Source: Marinobacterium aestuarii (GTDB taxonomy: Bacteria > Pseudomonadota > Gammaproteobacteria > Pseudomonadales > Balneatricaceae). From it: a stretch of 64,000 bases of DNA. Made by a program: the position numbers and the translations under genes. The notes beneath the pieces were generated by a model, which saw nothing but the letters and a program-made list of their open reading frames with translations, was not told where the DNA came from and did no database searches. Location of the stretch: contig NZ_CP015839.1 in assembly GCF_001651805.1 (NCBI RefSeq), forward strand, positions 3,534,001-3,598,000, given 5' to 3'. This document shows, piece after piece, positions 25,959 through 35,202 of this stretch (the first letter of the stretch is position 1; the number at the start of each line of letters is the position of its first letter).

Positions 25959-26897
25959 TCAGAAGTTCTGCTTCAGCACCTTGCGGAACTGGCCGACAAT
26001 GCCGTTGCGAAACGCCAGTACGCAGATCACGAAAATCGCCCCCATGATGATATGGATATAATTCCCCAGTTCTCCGCCGGACAGATAGTTCTGTATCGTA
26101 ACGATGGCTGCCGCGCCCACCAGGGGCCCGAACAGGGTTCCCATGCCGCCCACCAGGGTCATCAGTACCACTTCGCCGGACATATGCCAGTGCACATCGG
26201 TCAGCGATGCCAGCTGAAACACCAGTGTCTTGGTGGAGCCTGCCAGCCCTGCCAGCGCCGCCGAGATGATAAAGGCCACCCATTTGTAGTCATTGACGTT
26301 GTAGCCAAGGGAAATGGCGCGGGGCTCGTTTTCGCGAATCGCCTTGAGCACCTGACCAAAGGGCGAATGCACCGTGCGCTGAATCAGCCAGAAGCCGAAC
26401 AGGAAAATGGCCAGTACAAAGAAGTACATCTGCAGGTTGTCAGACAGATCAATCACGCCAAACAGATGCCCGCGCGGCACACCCTGCAAACCGTCTTCCC
26501 CGCCGGTAAAAGGCGCCTGCAAATAGAAGAAGAAAGCCAGCTGGGCCAGCGCCAGGGTCACCATGGCGAAGTAAATGCCTTCGCGGCGCACCGCCAGCTT
26601 GCCGTAGAGCGCGCCTATCAGGCCCGCCGCCACAGTGCCGGCCAGAATGCCCAGTTCAGGCGTGATGCCGGTATTGATCATCAGATAACCGGTAACATAG
26701 CCACCCGTTCCCAGAAACACCGCATGACCAAAGGACAGCAGCCCGGCAAAGCCCAGCAGCAGGTTAAAGGCGCAGGCGAAAAGTGCAAAGCACAGCACCT
26801 TCATCAGAAACACCGGATAGAGCACAAAGGGTGCGACCAGTGCCAGCAGCAGTAACACCAGGTTCAACTTTGAATGGGTAAAGATTGACGTATTCAT
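25959..26897 (-). CDS. livM: branched-chain-type ABC transporter permease LivM
   Basis: A 312-residue inner-membrane permease with about eight to ten helices. Family signatures are FNLLLGFAGLLSFGHAVFLGTGGYVTGY near the start, the EAA-like loop RAISLGYNVNDYKWVAFIISAALAGLAGS, and LVGGMGTLFGPLVGAA towards the end. It pairs with LivH to form the channel of a Liv-type importer. These systems carry branched-chain amino acids but also aromatic acids, urea and other small organics, so the name indicates family, not substrate. It sits 24 bp after livH and 52 bp before the acyl-CoA synthetase. Confidence 0.93.
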   Translation of the reverse strand: MNTSIFTHSKLNLVLLLLALVAPFVLYPVFLMKVLCFALFACAFNLLLGFAGLLSFGHAVFLGTGGYVTGYLMINTGITPELGILAGTVAAGLIGALYGKLAVRREGIYFAMVTLALAQLAFFFYLQAPFTGGEDGLQGVPRGHLFGVIDLSDNLQMYFFVLAIFLFGFWLIQRTVHSPFGQVLKAIRENEPRAISLGYNVNDYKWVAFIISAALAGLAGSTKTLVFQLASLTDVHWHMSGEVVLMTLVGGMGTLFGPLVGAAAIVTIQNYLSGGELGNYIHIIMGAIFVICVLAFRNGIVGQFRKVLKQNF

Positions 26898-26921
26898 AGA
26901 CGTTTCCTCCGCGATGCCGGC

Positions 26922-27809
26922 TCAGGCTTCCTTGCCGAACAGGCCCGCAGGTTTGAGCAGCAAGACAATAACCATCACCAGGAAGATCACCGTACTGGAG
27001 GCCTCCGGGTAAAAGTATTTGGTCAGACCTTCCACGACACCCATGCCAAGGCCGGTCAGAATGGCACCACCGATCGAGCCCATGCCACCGATAACAACGA
27101 TGGCGAAGACGATAATCAGCAGATTGGAACCCATGTCCGGTGACACCGAATACACAGGCGCGGCCATCACACCGGCAAAACCCGCGAGACCCACGCCAAA
27201 GCCAAAGGTCAGGGTGACCATCAGCGGCACGTTGATGCCAAAGGCCTGCATCAACTGCGCGTTCTCGGTGCCGGCGCGCAGATAGGCCCCCAGACGGGTC
27301 TTCTCGATCATCCACCAGGTCACGCCACACACCAGGATAGAGGCGACAACGATCCAGGCCCGGTAGGCCGGCAGGTACATGAAGGGCAGTTTGAAACCGC
27401 CCTGCAGCGCCTCAGGAATGGCGTAGGCCATGCCGGATGAGCCGAACACATGGGTAAAGGTGCCCTGCAGCATCAGCGCTATGCCAAAGGTGAGCAGCAG
27501 GCTGTAAAGGTGATCTTCCTTGGCGATGGGACGAATCAGCAGCCGCTCCATCAGTATGCCCACAGCCCCCACGGCCAGCGGCACAACAATCAGTGCCAGC
27601 CAGTAATTGATGCCCAGATAGTTGAGTGCCATCCAGGCGGCGAAGGCGCCCAGCATGTACATCGCGCCCTGGGCGAAATTGATGATTTTCAGCAGACCGA
27701 AAATAATCGCCAGTCCCAGGCTCAGCAACGCGTAGAAGGAGCCGTTGATCAGGCCGACTAGCAGCTGACCAAAGAGCCCGAACAGATTAATGCCAAGAAA
27801 AGTGGCCAT
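26922..27809 (-). CDS. livH: branched-chain-type ABC transporter permease LivH
   Basis: A 295-residue permease with about eight helices. It shows GLINGSFYALLSLGLAIIFGLLKIINFAQGAMYMLGAFAAW, the standard LivH opening, LRAGTENAQLMQAFGINV as the ATPase-coupling loop, and VIGGMGSIGGAILTGLGMGVVEGL near the end. It is partner of LivM and lies between the binding-protein gene and livM on the same strand. Length and motifs are normal. Confidence 0.94.
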   Translation of the reverse strand: MATFLGINLFGLFGQLLVGLINGSFYALLSLGLAIIFGLLKIINFAQGAMYMLGAFAAWMALNYLGINYWLALIVVPLAVGAVGILMERLLIRPIAKEDHLYSLLLTFGIALMLQGTFTHVFGSSGMAYAIPEALQGGFKLPFMYLPAYRAWIVVASILVCGVTWWMIEKTRLGAYLRAGTENAQLMQAFGINVPLMVTLTFGFGVGLAGFAGVMAAPVYSVSPDMGSNLLIIVFAIVVIGGMGSIGGAILTGLGMGVVEGLTKYFYPEASSTVIFLVMVIVLLLKPAGLFGKEA

Positions 27810-27866
27810 AAGGTACCCCGACTAACGCCAGCCCCGCGCCGGACAGATCCGGCGCCGGGCTCGTTA

Positions 27867-29081
27867 TCATGATTTAACGAAGTTACATTCTGGCAGCATG
27901 GGGGCGTAGGCCGTATCACCCGGAATCACGTCAAGCACCTTGAAGATATCGTCGGCGTCGCGACGCTCTTCAGCCGTCTTGATCTGCACGTAGTACATGT
28001 CATGCACCATGCGCCCATCGGCACGCAGGGTGGCATTGCGGGCGAAGAAGTCGTCCGGCTTCATCTCTTTCATCTTCGCCATCACGGCATCGGACTCATC
28101 GGTGCCGGCGGCTTCGATTGCCTTCAGATAATGCATGGTCATGGAGTAGGCACCGGCGTGGCCCATGGCGGGAATGGCGCCGTGACGTTCCTTGAAGCGC
28201 GTGCTCCAGGCACGGGTGGCGTCATCGTAGTCCCAGTAGAAGCCGGTGGTCAGCGTCATGCCGCCGGCGGTGGCAGGATCCATGGCCTGGGCATTGGGGG
28301 TAAAGACCAGCAGGCCGGCCACATCGGCGGTCTGGGTCAGGCCGAACTCGGCGGCGGTTTTCAGGGCGTTAACGGTGTCGCCACCGGCATTGGCCAGCGC
28401 GACTACATCGGCACCCGAGGCCTGGGCCTGCAGCACATAGGACGAGAAGTCGGTAGTGCCCAGCGGCGCACGCACGCCACCGACAACTTCACCGCCGTTT
28501 TCGACAATCACTTCAGTCGCAACGCCCTCAAGCGCATGACCAAAGGCGTAATCGGCAGTGATGAAGAACCACTTTTTCTTGCCCGACTGCACAATCGGCT
28601 TGACGGTGCCGTTCGCCATCGCCGCCACGTTATAGGTCCAGTGCACGTTGTACGGCGAGCAGGCACTGGTGGTAAAGGCGTTGGATGCGGCGGTGGAGAT
28701 CAGCGCGATCTTCTTGTTGTCGGTCAGCACCTTGGTGGCCGCACCCACCACGGCGGAGGACACCAGCCCCCCCACTGCATCCACCTGCTCGCTTTCAACC
28801 CACTGGCGCACCTTGGCCGAACCCACATCAGGCTTGAGCTGATCATCGGCGCTGACTACCTCGATGGGCATGCCCAGCACGGTGCCACCAAAATCTTCCA
28901 CCGCCATTTCAATGGCCGTCACACAACCGGGACCGCAGATATCGGCATAGACGCCGCCCATATCCGCCAGTACGCCAATCTTGACCTTGTCATCGCTGAC
29001 AGGCCCGGCCAGTGCGGCGCCACCGATAGCCGTGGAGGCGGCAACGGCCACCGCGAGCAGGGTCTTGTTCATTGCTTTCAT
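27867..29081 (-). CDS. Liv-type ABC transporter substrate-binding protein
   Basis: The ATG at 29081 has GGAG eight bases upstream and gives a clean signal peptide (MKAMNKTLLAVAVAASTAIG, cleaved near ALA); an in-frame ATG at 29120 is possible but lies close to the tandem repeat. The 404-residue product is a type I periplasmic binding protein (DKVKIGVLADMGGVYADICGPG, AIEMAVEDFGG, GGLVSSAVVGAATKVLTDNKK, FFITADYAFGHALEG). It should bind the substrate of the LivHMGF importer. The family includes many proteins for aromatic or short-chain acids, which would fit the acyl-CoA synthetase in the operon. A 7-bp tandem repeat lies 58-114 bp before its start. Confidence 0.92.
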   Translation of the reverse strand: MKAMNKTLLAVAVAASTAIGGAALAGPVSDDKVKIGVLADMGGVYADICGPGCVTAIEMAVEDFGGTVLGMPIEVVSADDQLKPDVGSAKVRQWVESEQVDAVGGLVSSAVVGAATKVLTDNKKIALISTAASNAFTTSACSPYNVHWTYNVAAMANGTVKPIVQSGKKKWFFITADYAFGHALEGVATEVIVENGGEVVGGVRAPLGTTDFSSYVLQAQASGADVVALANAGGDTVNALKTAAEFGLTQTADVAGLLVFTPNAQAMDPATAGGMTLTTGFYWDYDDATRAWSTRFKERHGAIPAMGHAGAYSMTMHYLKAIEAAGTDESDAVMAKMKEMKPDDFFARNATLRADGRMVHDMYYVQIKTAEERRDADDIFKVLDVIPGDTAYAPMLPECNFVKS

Positions 29082-29139
29082 GTAATACACTCCAGTTTTT
29101 CTTGTTGTTGCGTGAGTCATGTTGCGTGAGTCATGTTGC

Positions 29140-29195
29140 GTGATTCGTGATTCGTGATTCGTGATTCGTGATTCGTGATTCGTGATTCGTGATTC
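29140..29195. repeat. 7-bp tandem repeat (GTGATTC, 8 copies)
   Basis: Eight perfect head-to-tail copies of GTGATTC, followed by a broken ninth (GTGATC) and preceded by two copies of a related unit, GCGTGAGTCATGTT. The array sits in the 204-bp gap between livF and the binding-protein gene, in the latter's probable promoter or leader. Such arrays change copy number by slippage. Confidence 0.97.
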
Positions 29196-29285
29196 GTGAT
29201 CAGTCTGTAGCGCCCGGACGCCTGGACAGAAAACTGCTCCTGCGTTTTCCGCCCCTCTCTTTTCTAAAGAGCAGCCATCTATCGT

Positions 29286-30002
29286 TTAGACGCCCAGGTA
29301 GGTGTTGAGCAGATCGGTTTTGGCTTCAAGTTCATGGGCATGGACTTCTTCGACTATATGGCCGTGTTCCATAACGTAATGCCGGTCGGCAATGGGGGCG
29401 GCAAAGCGGAAATTCTGCTCCACCAGCAGGATGGTCAAACCACGCTGCTTGAGCCCGAGCAGCACCTGGGCGAGTTTTTGCACTATGACCGGTGCCAGCC
29501 CCTCGGTAATTTCGTCCAGCAGCAGGATATTGGCGCCGGTGCGCAGAATACGGGCCAGTGCCAGCATCTGCTGTTCGCCACCGGACAAGCGTGTGCCCTG
29601 GCTATAACGGCGCTCATAAAGATTGGGGAACATCTCGTACAGTTCCTCCACGCTCATGCCGTCGGAACGTACCGCAGGCGGCAGCATCAGGTTTTCCTCG
29701 ACGTTAAGGCTCGAGAAAATACCGCGCTCTTCCGGGCAATACCCCAACCCCAGGTGGGCAATGCGATGCGGCGCCAGATTCAGGGTTTCGCTGCCGTTCA
29801 CCATGATGCTGCCACTGCGTCGCCCCACCATGCCCATGATCGCGCGCAAGGTGGTGCTGCGCCCCGAACCATTGCGGCCCAGCAGTGTCACCAGCTCACC
29901 CTGGCGAATGCTCAGATCGATGCCATGCAGAATATGGGACTCGCCATAAAAGGCGTGCAGATCACTGATGCGGATTTTTTCACGCGAAGAAGACGTACTC
30001 AT
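29286..30002 (-). CDS. livF: Liv-type ABC transporter ATPase LivF, Arg in Walker A
   Basis: A 238-residue ATP-binding subunit. The order is normal: Walker A (41-50), Q-loop region, signature LSGGEQQMLALARIL, Walker B NILLLDEITEGLAP and the switch His region (LLVEQNFRFA). The Walker A reads GRNGSGRST: the invariant Lys is Arg (CGC) at residue 48. LivG next to it has the normal GPNGAGKTT. Some Liv-family ATPases may tolerate Arg here, so this need not mean a dead protein. Its ATG overlaps the livG stop (ATGA), so the two ATPases are coupled. The gap to the binding-protein gene downstream holds the tandem repeat. Confidence 0.92.
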   Translation of the reverse strand: MSTSSSREKIRISDLHAFYGESHILHGIDLSIRQGELVTLLGRNGSGRSTTLRAIMGMVGRRSGSIMVNGSETLNLAPHRIAHLGLGYCPEERGIFSSLNVEENLMLPPAVRSDGMSVEELYEMFPNLYERRYSQGTRLSGGEQQMLALARILRTGANILLLDEITEGLAPVIVQKLAQVLLGLKQRGLTILLVEQNFRFAAPIADRHYVMEHGHIVEEVHAHELEAKTDLLNTYLGV

Positions 30003-30817
30003 GCCTGGGCTCCTGCAACAACACTGGAATGCACCCCAACCGCGGCTACAGGCGCAGCGGGTTCGTCATCGGCAACACCCAGATAGGCTTCGCGTACCCT
30101 TGAGTCCGCCGACACGCTGGCATAGTCGCCCTCGGTCAGGATGGCGCCACGCTGCAGCACCGTGATGCGATCGGCCAGCTTGGCCACCACATGCAGGTTG
30201 TGCTCCACCATCAGGATGGTGCGCCCGGCCGATACCCGCTTGATCAGATTGGCTACCACTTCAACATCCTCGTGGCCCATACCCTGGGTCGGTTCATCCA
30301 GCAGCATCAGTTCCGGATCCAGCGCCAGGGTGGTGGCAATTTCCAGCGCCCGCTTGCGGCCGTAGGGCAGGTCCAGCGTCTTGCTGTGGGCGAAGTCGGT
30401 CAGGCCGACGTCGTCCAGCAATGCCATGGCCTTGTCGTTAAGGCGATCGAGCACGCGCTCGTGCTTCCAGAAATGAAAACTGTTGCCTTCCTTGCGCTGC
30501 AGCGCCACGCGCACGTTTTCCAGTACGCTGAGATTGGGAAACACCGCCGATATCTGGAACGAGCGCACAATGCCAAGGCGAGCGATATCCGCCGACTTGC
30601 GGGCGGTAATGTCCTTGCCGTTGAACAGGAGCGCACCGCTGGTGGGGGTAAGGTATTTGGTCAGCAGGTTGAATACTGTCGTCTTGCCGGCACCGTTGGG
30701 GCCGATAAGCGCATGGATGGCGCCGCGTTCGATCTGCAGATTGACATCATCCACGGCGGTAAAGCCCTTGAATGCCTTGATGAGATTTTTCGTTTCAAGA
30801 ATAAGATCCTGACTCAT
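29999..30817 (-). CDS. livG: Liv-type ABC transporter ATPase LivG
   Basis: The start is the ATG at 30817, giving MSQDLILETKNLIKAFKGF; the frame can be extended to 30901, but that part has no family similarity. The 272-residue ATPase has a normal Walker A (GPNGAGKTT), the LivG-type insert (YLTPTSGALLFNGKDITARK), LDLPYGRKRALEIATTLA as signature region, Walker B ELMLLDEPTQGMG and MVEHNLHVV. It is the first gene of the leftward transporter operon and diverges from the histidine kinase at 31028 across a 210-bp shared promoter region. Confidence 0.94.
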   Translation of the reverse strand: MSQDLILETKNLIKAFKGFTAVDDVNLQIERGAIHALIGPNGAGKTTVFNLLTKYLTPTSGALLFNGKDITARKSADIARLGIVRSFQISAVFPNLSVLENVRVALQRKEGNSFHFWKHERVLDRLNDKAMALLDDVGLTDFAHSKTLDLPYGRKRALEIATTLALDPELMLLDEPTQGMGHEDVEVVANLIKRVSAGRTILMVEHNLHVVAKLADRITVLQRGAILTEGDYASVSADSRVREAYLGVADDEPAAPVAAVGVHSSVVAGAQA

Positions 30818-31027
30818 GCAACACGTCCCCGCTGCCACGACCTGAAGCCGGCACAGCCTTATTGTTGTATTCGGGATCGGGGCCAGAGCCCCCGGTTGCA
30901 CTCAATCTAGGCCAGGACCGTTGCCGGAGTTTGTCGCAAATCTAACGAAATGTAACAACGGCCGTGATATAAGGGATTTCCCTAGTTAAGTTGGTTAAGA
31001 TGGGGCACCTTCAGAGCAGGAAACACC

Positions 31028-33895
31028 ATGCTGCCAGGCTCCAAGCTCACACGACGCTTCTTCACCGTGATTGCCCTGATCATTGCGGCAATCTTTCTGG
31101 CCTTCTATGCCTACTCGGTGCCGCTGATTCAGAAAAAGGTGTTCGAGATCGAGCGCAACAACAGCCGCACCACCCTGAACAACATCTTTGAGCTGGCCAG
31201 CCAGATGCATGTCAGCGTGGAGGACTACCGCAACCGCACCCTGGATTCACACCAGCAACGCCTCAAGGCCGTGGTCGCCCTCACCGCCATGCACATCGAC
31301 GAAAGCCTGGCGCAGGCGAGACAGCTGAACATTCCGCCCGATCAGGCCCGCGCCCGCCTGTTCGAGCGCCTGCGCAGTTTCAGCTATGGGCGCGGCGACT
31401 ATATCTGGATCGCCGACTATGACTCGGTGCTGCTGTCCCACCCCGAAGAGGCCCTGCACAACCAGAGCGCACTCGACCTGCGCGACAGCGACGGCAACAG
31501 CATCATTCCCAGAATCGTGGCCCTGGCCACGCAGGAAGGCGAAGGCTTTTACCGCTACAAGTGGCACCGTCTGGGGGAAAGCCGCAGCCTCGACAAGTAC
31601 TCCTATGTGAAGAACTTTCCCGACTGGGGCTTTGTAGTCGGCGCCGGCGTCTATCTGGACGACATAGACGCAGAAGTGCAGCAACAAACCGCCCAGGCGC
31701 TGCAGAAGCTGCGCTCGGGCCTGCTCGAACTGCGCATCGCCCAGACCGGCTATATGTATATCTTCGATGGTGACGGCAATATGCTGATCCACCCCAATGC
31801 GAACCTGGATGGCACCAACTTCCTTGGCCTGCAGGACCCGGTCACACTCCGCCCCATCTCCACCGAACTGATGGAGGTGGCCGAAAGCGGTGAGGAGCTG
31901 TACTACAAGTGGGACAAGCCCTCGGACCCCGGCCACTACGTCTACGACAAGCTCGCACTGGTGCGTTACCTGCCGGGCTTCGACTGGTACATCGGCTCCT
32001 CGGTCTATGTGGACGAACTGCGCAGTAGCTCGCAAGTCCTCACCGACCGCATCCTCACCATGGCCCTGGTCGCCATGCTGGCGGCGATACTGCTGGCATT
32101 TATCTTCGTCAACTGGGTCACCCGACCCATACGGCGCCTGTCGGAAACCGCCCAGCGCGTCAGCGACGGCGAACTCAGCGCCAAGAGTGGCATTCGCCGC
32201 GACGATGAGCTCGGCCTGCTGGCCCACTCCTTCGATCGCATGGTGGATCAGCTGCGTGGCAATATTCATACCCTGGACGCCAAGGTCCAGGCCCGCACCC
32301 GGGACCTGGAGGCGACCAACAGCCAGCTGCTCGGCGCCGTCGACTCACTGCGCCAGGCACAGGAAGAGCTGCGGGTCCACGAAGCGCGCCAGCGCCTGAT
32401 TCTGGATGCCCTGCCAGCCCAGATCGCCTATATCGACACCAGCATGCGCTACATCTTCGTCAACCAGGGTTACGCTGATGTGTTCAATCGCAGCAAGGAT
32501 GATATCGTCGGCCGTCATCCAGCGGAGATACTGGGTGAGCAGATGTTCGCCGACATCCGCCAGCAGATTGAACGCACCCTGGCGGGCGAAGAATCGGTGT
32601 ACGAATACCGCATACAGCGTGAAGACCGGGAGATGATCACCAAGCGCATTCTGATCCCCTTCCACTCCGCCGACGACGAGGTTAACGGCCTGCTCAATCT
32701 GTCACTGGACATCACCGCGGAAAAGGAAGCGGAAAGGCACATTAACGAGGCCCAGCGCATGAGTGCCGTGGGTCAGCTGGCCGGCGGCCTGGCCCATGAT
32801 TTCAATAATCTGCTGTCCATTTTGCTCGGCAACCTGGTGGCCATGCGCGACAACCCGGCGCTGAACGACGCCCTGCTGCGCTACCTTAACCCCGCCATTC
32901 GGGCAACCCGGCGCGGCGCCGATATAACCCGGCGTCTGCTGGCATTTTCACGGCGCCAGCCCCTCAAGCCCTCCCCCGTCCATCTGCCGACCCTGATCAG
33001 CGAGATCGCCGAACTGCTGGCCGGCCCCTTGCCCAATAGCATCCGCATCGACTACCAGTGCGCCCCCGATGCGCCGCAACCCTTTGTCGATGCCGGCCAG
33101 CTGGAAGATGCCCTGGTCAACCTGGCCCTCAATGCCCGCGATGCCATGCCCGACGGCGGCACCCTCAGCTTTGAAATTAGCCGCCGTCATGTCAGCGAAC
33201 CCCTGACCTGTGACGAACCGGTGTTGCCGGGCGATTACGTCGAGATCCGCGTGCGCGACACCGGCCACGGCTTTTCACCCCGGGCTGTGAGCCTGGCCTT
33301 CGAGCCGTTCTTCACCACCAAAACCGGCGGCGCCGGATCGGGTCTGGGCCTCAGCATGGTGTACGGTTTCGTCAAGCAGTCCAAAGGCTATATCCAGATT
33401 CAAAGCGCGCTCGACCAGGGCTCTGTTATCTCGCTGCTGCTGCCCGCATCCCAGGCGATGCCACAGCTGCAGGCACCAGATGGCATCGCCAACCCAGCCG
33501 AGGACCTCAACGACACCACAGGCAAACTGATCCTGCTGGTGGAAGACAACGCTGATGTGCGCCAGGTCGTGCGCGAGCAGCTGATCAGCCTGAAATACAA
33601 CGTGATTGAAGCCCAGGATGCCGACGAGGCCTGCCAGCTGATTGACTCCCTGGACAACCTCCATGGCATGCTGTGCGACATCATCATGCCGGGCACACTG
33701 AATGGCTTTGAACTGGCCCGCCGGCTGCACAACAGGCAGCCGTGCAGCCGCATCGTGCTAATGAGCGGCTACAGCTATGAACAGGATCCCGGTGACAGCA
33801 GCGATCATTTTTTCACCATGCTGCCCAAGCCCTTTGAGCAGGACGCGCTGCAGGCGGCCCTGCGGCGCGAAGCCCTCGCCAAGCAGGCACCTTAG
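31028..33895 (+). CDS. Cache-domain hybrid sensor histidine kinase
   Basis: A 955-residue membrane sensor; ATG preceded by CAGGA. A first helix (about 12-30) leads to a periplasmic region with two Cache-type modules (SYGRGDYIWIADYDSVLLSHP and TGYMYIFDGDGNMLIHPN), then a second helix (about 340-360), HAMP, coiled coil, PAS (about 455-570), an NtrB-type HisKA (GQLAGGLAHDFNNLLSILLG), HATPase (GAGSGLGLSMVYGFVKQSKG) and a C-terminal receiver (ILLVEDNADV, MLCDIIMPG). Cache domains of this type bind small carboxylates or amino acids. It is divergent from the Liv transporter and next to an OmpR-type regulator, so it very probably senses the transported compound and controls that operon. Confidence 0.93.
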   Translation: MLPGSKLTRRFFTVIALIIAAIFLAFYAYSVPLIQKKVFEIERNNSRTTLNNIFELASQMHVSVEDYRNRTLDSHQQRLKAVVALTAMHIDESLAQARQLNIPPDQARARLFERLRSFSYGRGDYIWIADYDSVLLSHPEEALHNQSALDLRDSDGNSIIPRIVALATQEGEGFYRYKWHRLGESRSLDKYSYVKNFPDWGFVVGAGVYLDDIDAEVQQQTAQALQKLRSGLLELRIAQTGYMYIFDGDGNMLIHPNANLDGTNFLGLQDPVTLRPISTELMEVAESGEELYYKWDKPSDPGHYVYDKLALVRYLPGFDWYIGSSVYVDELRSSSQVLTDRILTMALVAMLAAILLAFIFVNWVTRPIRRLSETAQRVSDGELSAKSGIRRDDELGLLAHSFDRMVDQLRGNIHTLDAKVQARTRDLEATNSQLLGAVDSLRQAQEELRVHEARQRLILDALPAQIAYIDTSMRYIFVNQGYADVFNRSKDDIVGRHPAEILGEQMFADIRQQIERTLAGEESVYEYRIQREDREMITKRILIPFHSADDEVNGLLNLSLDITAEKEAERHINEAQRMSAVGQLAGGLAHDFNNLLSILLGNLVAMRDNPALNDALLRYLNPAIRATRRGADITRRLLAFSRRQPLKPSPVHLPTLISEIAELLAGPLPNSIRIDYQCAPDAPQPFVDAGQLEDALVNLALNARDAMPDGGTLSFEISRRHVSEPLTCDEPVLPGDYVEIRVRDTGHGFSPRAVSLAFEPFFTTKTGGAGSGLGLSMVYGFVKQSKGYIQIQSALDQGSVISLLLPASQAMPQLQAPDGIANPAEDLNDTTGKLILLVEDNADVRQVVREQLISLKYNVIEAQDADEACQLIDSLDNLHGMLCDIIMPGTLNGFELARRLHNRQPCSRIVLMSGYSYEQDPGDSSDHFFTMLPKPFEQDALQAALRREALAKQAP

Positions 33896-33963
33896 ACCCC
33901 AGGCGCCACCGGCTCTTACATAAATTGAATTAATTACATAATAAGAAAGGACACCCAAACACC

Positions 33964-34677
33964 GTGAAACAGAACCGCCTGATTTACATCGTCGATGACG
34001 AGGCCGATATCTGCACCCTGGTCAGCGAGGAGCTGGAACGCTTCGGCTATGAAACCCGCATCTGTCGAACCGGCGCCCAGGCCGCCCAGGCCATTCGCCA
34101 GCGCAGGCCTGACCTGTGCATTATTGATCTCGGCCTGCCCGACATGGACGGCATGGCGCTGGTGCGCCAGCTCGGAGAACTGCAGGGTATTGGCATCATG
34201 ATACTGTCGGGGCGCGACAGCACGCCCGACCGGGTACTGGGACTGGAGCTCGGCGCCGATGACTACATCACCAAGCCCTTCGAGCCACGCGAGCTGGTCG
34301 CCCGCGCCAACAGCCTGCTGCGCAGACTCGAGCAGATCGATGCCCCGGCGGCCGATAGCCGCCCGCGCCGCGCCGCCTTTGGCAACTGGACCTTCGACCC
34401 CGCCAGCCTGACGCTCAGCAATGAGCGCGGCCATTCGGAGGTGCTGAGCAGCGCCGAGGCACAGCTGCTCAATGCGCTGCTGCGCGCACCACGACAAATA
34501 TTGTCCCGCGAGCAGCTGCTCGGTGACAGAGCCGACCCCTTTGATCGCAGCATTGATGTACGCATGTCGCGCATTCGCAAGAAGATCGAAGCCGACCCAA
34601 AGAACCCGGCCATTATCAAGACCATCTACGGTGCAGGCTACATGCTGATGACGGAAGTGAGCTGGCAGCAAGGCTGA
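33964..34677 (+). CDS. OmpR-family response regulator
   Basis: A 237-residue regulator starting at GTG, with AAAGGA upstream. The receiver (1-120) has YIVDDEAD, LCIIDLGLPDMDG, ILSGRD and TKPFEP, all key residues present. The C-terminal winged helix (about 140-235) has the OmpR/PhoB pattern: LSSAEAQLLNALLRAPRQILSR, then DRSIDVRMSRIRKKIE and IKTIYGAGYML. It follows the Cache kinase by 68 bp on the same strand and should be its partner. Pairing an NtrB-like kinase with an OmpR-type regulator is less usual than with an NtrC type, but the gene order supports it. Confidence 0.93.
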   Translation: MKQNRLIYIVDDEADICTLVSEELERFGYETRICRTGAQAAQAIRQRRPDLCIIDLGLPDMDGMALVRQLGELQGIGIMILSGRDSTPDRVLGLELGADDYITKPFEPRELVARANSLLRRLEQIDAPAADSRPRRAAFGNWTFDPASLTLSNERGHSEVLSSAEAQLLNALLRAPRQILSREQLLGDRADPFDRSIDVRMSRIRKKIEADPKNPAIIKTIYGAGYMLMTEVSWQQG

Positions 34678-34781
34678 AGACAGCCCTGTCAGACAGTGCG
34701 GCAGGCATAGGAGCGACAAGCCCTGGCCCAGTGGGGCTCGGCATTCTGGCGGTTACTTTTCGTCCAGTTTTCAGGCACAAT

Positions 34782-35108
34782 ATGCCGATGATTAAACGCC
34801 CGACAAAATCCGACCTGCGCCATGAAATGGAAAAGCAGATGGCTGACTACCTGCAAAAGGGCGGCCATATTACGTCTGTAGAACAGGGTGCCAGTGGCCT
34901 GAACAACGGCACCTACAACAAGCACCAGTTCAGTATCAGCCAGCCCAAGCAGACCCGCACCGCGGTGCCTGAAGTTCTGGTTGCCATCGACTCGCGCCGC
35001 AGGCAAAGCCCGGCGCCAGCACAGAAACCCCGCCCACGCGCACCGCGCCGGCAGGTTATCTACGACGATTTTGGCGAACCGCTACGCGTCGTCTGGGTGG
35101 ACAACTAA
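34782..35108 (+). CDS. small basic protein, SutA-like N-terminal motif
   Basis: A 108-residue protein of unknown function; the ATG at 34782 is preferred, with CAGG upstream (an ATG two codons later is possible). The N-terminal part MEKQMADYLQKGGHITSVEQG has the pattern M-x-x-x-L-x-x-G-G-x-I-x-x-x-E found in SutA, an RNA-polymerase-binding protein of Pseudomonas, but SutA's acidic N-terminal tail is missing. The middle is basic and disordered (DSRRRQSPAPAQKPRPRAPRR), and the end reads DDFGEPLRVVWVDN. A similar ending occurs in the small protein at 43038. No operon partner. Confidence 0.6.
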   Translation: MPMIKRPTKSDLRHEMEKQMADYLQKGGHITSVEQGASGLNNGTYNKHQFSISQPKQTRTAVPEVLVAIDSRRRQSPAPAQKPRPRAPRRQVIYDDFGEPLRVVWVDN

Positions 35109-35146
35109 GCGACGCCAGGCCCCACGCGCCGCAGCGACTGCCTGGC

Positions 35147-35174
35147 AGTAGCAAGTAGCAAGTAGCAAGTAGCA
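35147..35174. repeat. 7-bp tandem repeat (AGTAGCA, 4 copies)
   Basis: Four perfect copies of AGTAGCA in the 94-bp gap between two convergent genes. It is downstream of both, so an effect on expression is unlikely. Confidence 0.95.
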
Positions 35175-35202
35175 AGACGAAGCCTAGCCCTTAGAGTGCG
35201 CC

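Noticed and set aside
29140..29195. CRISPR array
   Set aside because: The units are 7 bp and contiguous with no spacers; there are no cas genes in the window.
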